The notes below the pieces were generated by a model that did no database searches, was not told the DNA's origin, and saw only the letters and a program-made list of their open reading frames with translations. 5,632 nucleotides of DNA from Streptosporangiaceae bacterium (GTDB lineage Bacteria; Actinomycetota; Actinomycetes; Streptosporangiales; Streptosporangiaceae), in contig JASIBM010000031.1 in NCBI GenBank assembly GCA_030045175.1, positions 1 through 5,632 on the forward strand, in the 5' to 3' direction. Shown one piece after another: positions 5,229-5,632 of this stretch. Each line of letters starts with the position of its first letter. The first letter of the stretch is position 1. The position numbers were made by a program, and so were the translations under genes.

Positions 5229-5258
5229 ATTGTGCGCCATCTGCGCGAGCGAGCCTAA
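5229..5258 (-). promoter_or_regulatory. Possible promoter of a leaderless lnt transcript
   Basis: On the minus strand TTAGGC (complement of 5253-5258) and CACAAT (complement of 5229-5234) are separated by 18 bases, and CACAAT ends seven bases before the lnt GTG. That is the spacing expected when transcription begins at or next to the start codon, and lnt has no visible ribosome binding site. The match to a housekeeping promoter is only partial. Confidence 0.3.
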
Positions 5259-5266
5259 GGCGAGCC

Positions 5267-5287
5267 GCGGTAAGGGCGGCGGTAAGG
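5267..5287 (-). repeat. Two direct copies of CCTTACCGC before lnt
   Basis: CCTTACCGC occurs twice on the minus strand, at the complements of 5279-5287 and 5267-5275, with a 12-base period. The first copy begins right after the stop codon of the VOC gene. The second copy, extended as CCCTTACCGCG, recurs exactly upstream of LDT1, and CCCTAACCGC occurs upstream of LDT2. It may be a shared regulatory element. Confidence 0.45.
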
Positions 5288-5632
5288 CTAGCGCGGCGTC
5301 AGCACGCAGAACTCGTTGCCCTCTGGGTCGGCGAGCACGACCCAGGTCGCGTTGCCCTGCCCGACGTCGATGGCCGTCGCCCCGGCCGCGCACAGCCTGG
5401 CCGCCTCGGCGCGGTTGTCCCCGCCGGGGAACGGCGCGACGTCCGGGTGTATCCGGTTCTTGCCCGATTTCGAGTCTCCTGGCACCCGCAGCAACTCGAC
5501 GAACGGCCCGGCGCCGCTGGCCGAGCGCAACGAGAAGATGTTCTGCTCGCTGCCGTGCGCCCGCCAGCCTGCCGCGTCAGCCCAGAACCTGGCCAGGCCC
5601 GCCGGGTCCGTGCAGTCGATTACGACGGCCGC
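5288..5632 (-). CDS. VOC/glyoxalase-like domain protein, N-terminus cut by the window
   Basis: The frame runs open to the right edge of the window, giving 115 visible residues, and probably only the first few residues are missing. The sequence fits the small glyoxalase-like proteins of the vicinal oxygen chelate superfamily (Glyoxalase_6 type). It opens with a beta strand (AVVIDCTDPAGLARFW, residues 1-16 of the visible part), followed by FVELLRVPGDSKSGKNRIHP, then a helix ending LCAAGAT, and closes with the typical WVVLADPEGNEFCVL, where the Glu is the usual metal ligand position. Members of this group are widespread in actinobacteria and mostly have no assigned substrate. It lies 66 bases before lnt on the same strand, and I see no functional link to the envelope genes. 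A TTG at 5530 is not needed as a start, because the domain continues upstream of it. Confidence 0.85.
   Translation of the reverse strand, partial: AAVVIDCTDPAGLARFWADAAGWRAHGSEQNIFSLRSASGAGPFVELLRVPGDSKSGKNRIHPDVAPFPGGDNRAEAARLCAAGATAIDVGQGNATWVVLADPEGNEFCVLTPR

Noticed and set aside
4395..5393. A 332-codon minus-strand frame overlapping lnt and the VOC gene, including an ATG at the lnt start region
   Set aside because: It is out of frame with both clear genes and Arg-rich. Its ATG (complement of 5238-5240) is out of frame with lnt, so it cannot be an alternative lnt start.

Overview
The window reads as high-GC actinobacterial chromosome. By eye it is strongly G+C rich, the genes use GTG starts and G/C-rich third codon positions, and the gene families fit: lipoprotein L,D-transpeptidases with Ig-like domains, an apolipoprotein N-acyltransferase, and a glyoxalase-like VOC protein. 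I cannot name the genus. All four genes I support lie on the minus strand, so transcription runs from the right edge to the left.

Reading in that direction: (1) a VOC/glyoxalase-like protein (5632 to 5288), cut at its N-terminus by the window edge. (2) After a 66-base gap holding two copies of CCTTACCGC, lnt (5221 to 3536), an apolipoprotein N-acyltransferase with an N-terminal membrane bundle and a nitrilase-fold domain that keeps the Glu-Lys-Cys triad. (3) An L,D-transpeptidase lipoprotein, here LDT2 (3378 to 2137). (4) A second, paralogous L,D-transpeptidase lipoprotein, LDT1 (2026 to 746). (5) About 745 bases (1 to 745) with no convincing gene but with strong hairpins, a G-run-rich degenerate tandem repeat, and two small dyads.

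The three central genes suggest a local cell-envelope module. Lnt N-acylates the lipid-modified cysteine of lipoproteins. The two genes next to it encode lipoproteins that should anchor 3-3 peptidoglycan cross-linking enzymes to the outer face of the cytoplasmic membrane. The coupling is inferred from adjacency and from the visible lipoboxes.

The most interesting points come from comparing the two transpeptidase units. They align without gaps at a fixed offset of 1409 bases from the first Ig domain to near the C-terminus. A 64-base block upstream of each also aligns without gaps, and the LDT2 copy includes the last codons of lnt, so the duplicated unit appears to begin inside the 3' end of lnt. 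Divergence is uneven: the second Ig-like domain and C-terminal module are about 90% identical, while the catalytic domain is about 75% and the first Ig domain about 62%. Other points are a perfect 16-base-pair inverted repeat inside the lnt coding sequence, an 18-base tandem repeat in the LDT1 linker, and a CC(C)TTACCGC-type motif in front of lnt and both transpeptidases. I found no wholly new system. The duplicated lipoprotein-transpeptidase/lnt module and the structured left flank are the parts worth a second look.
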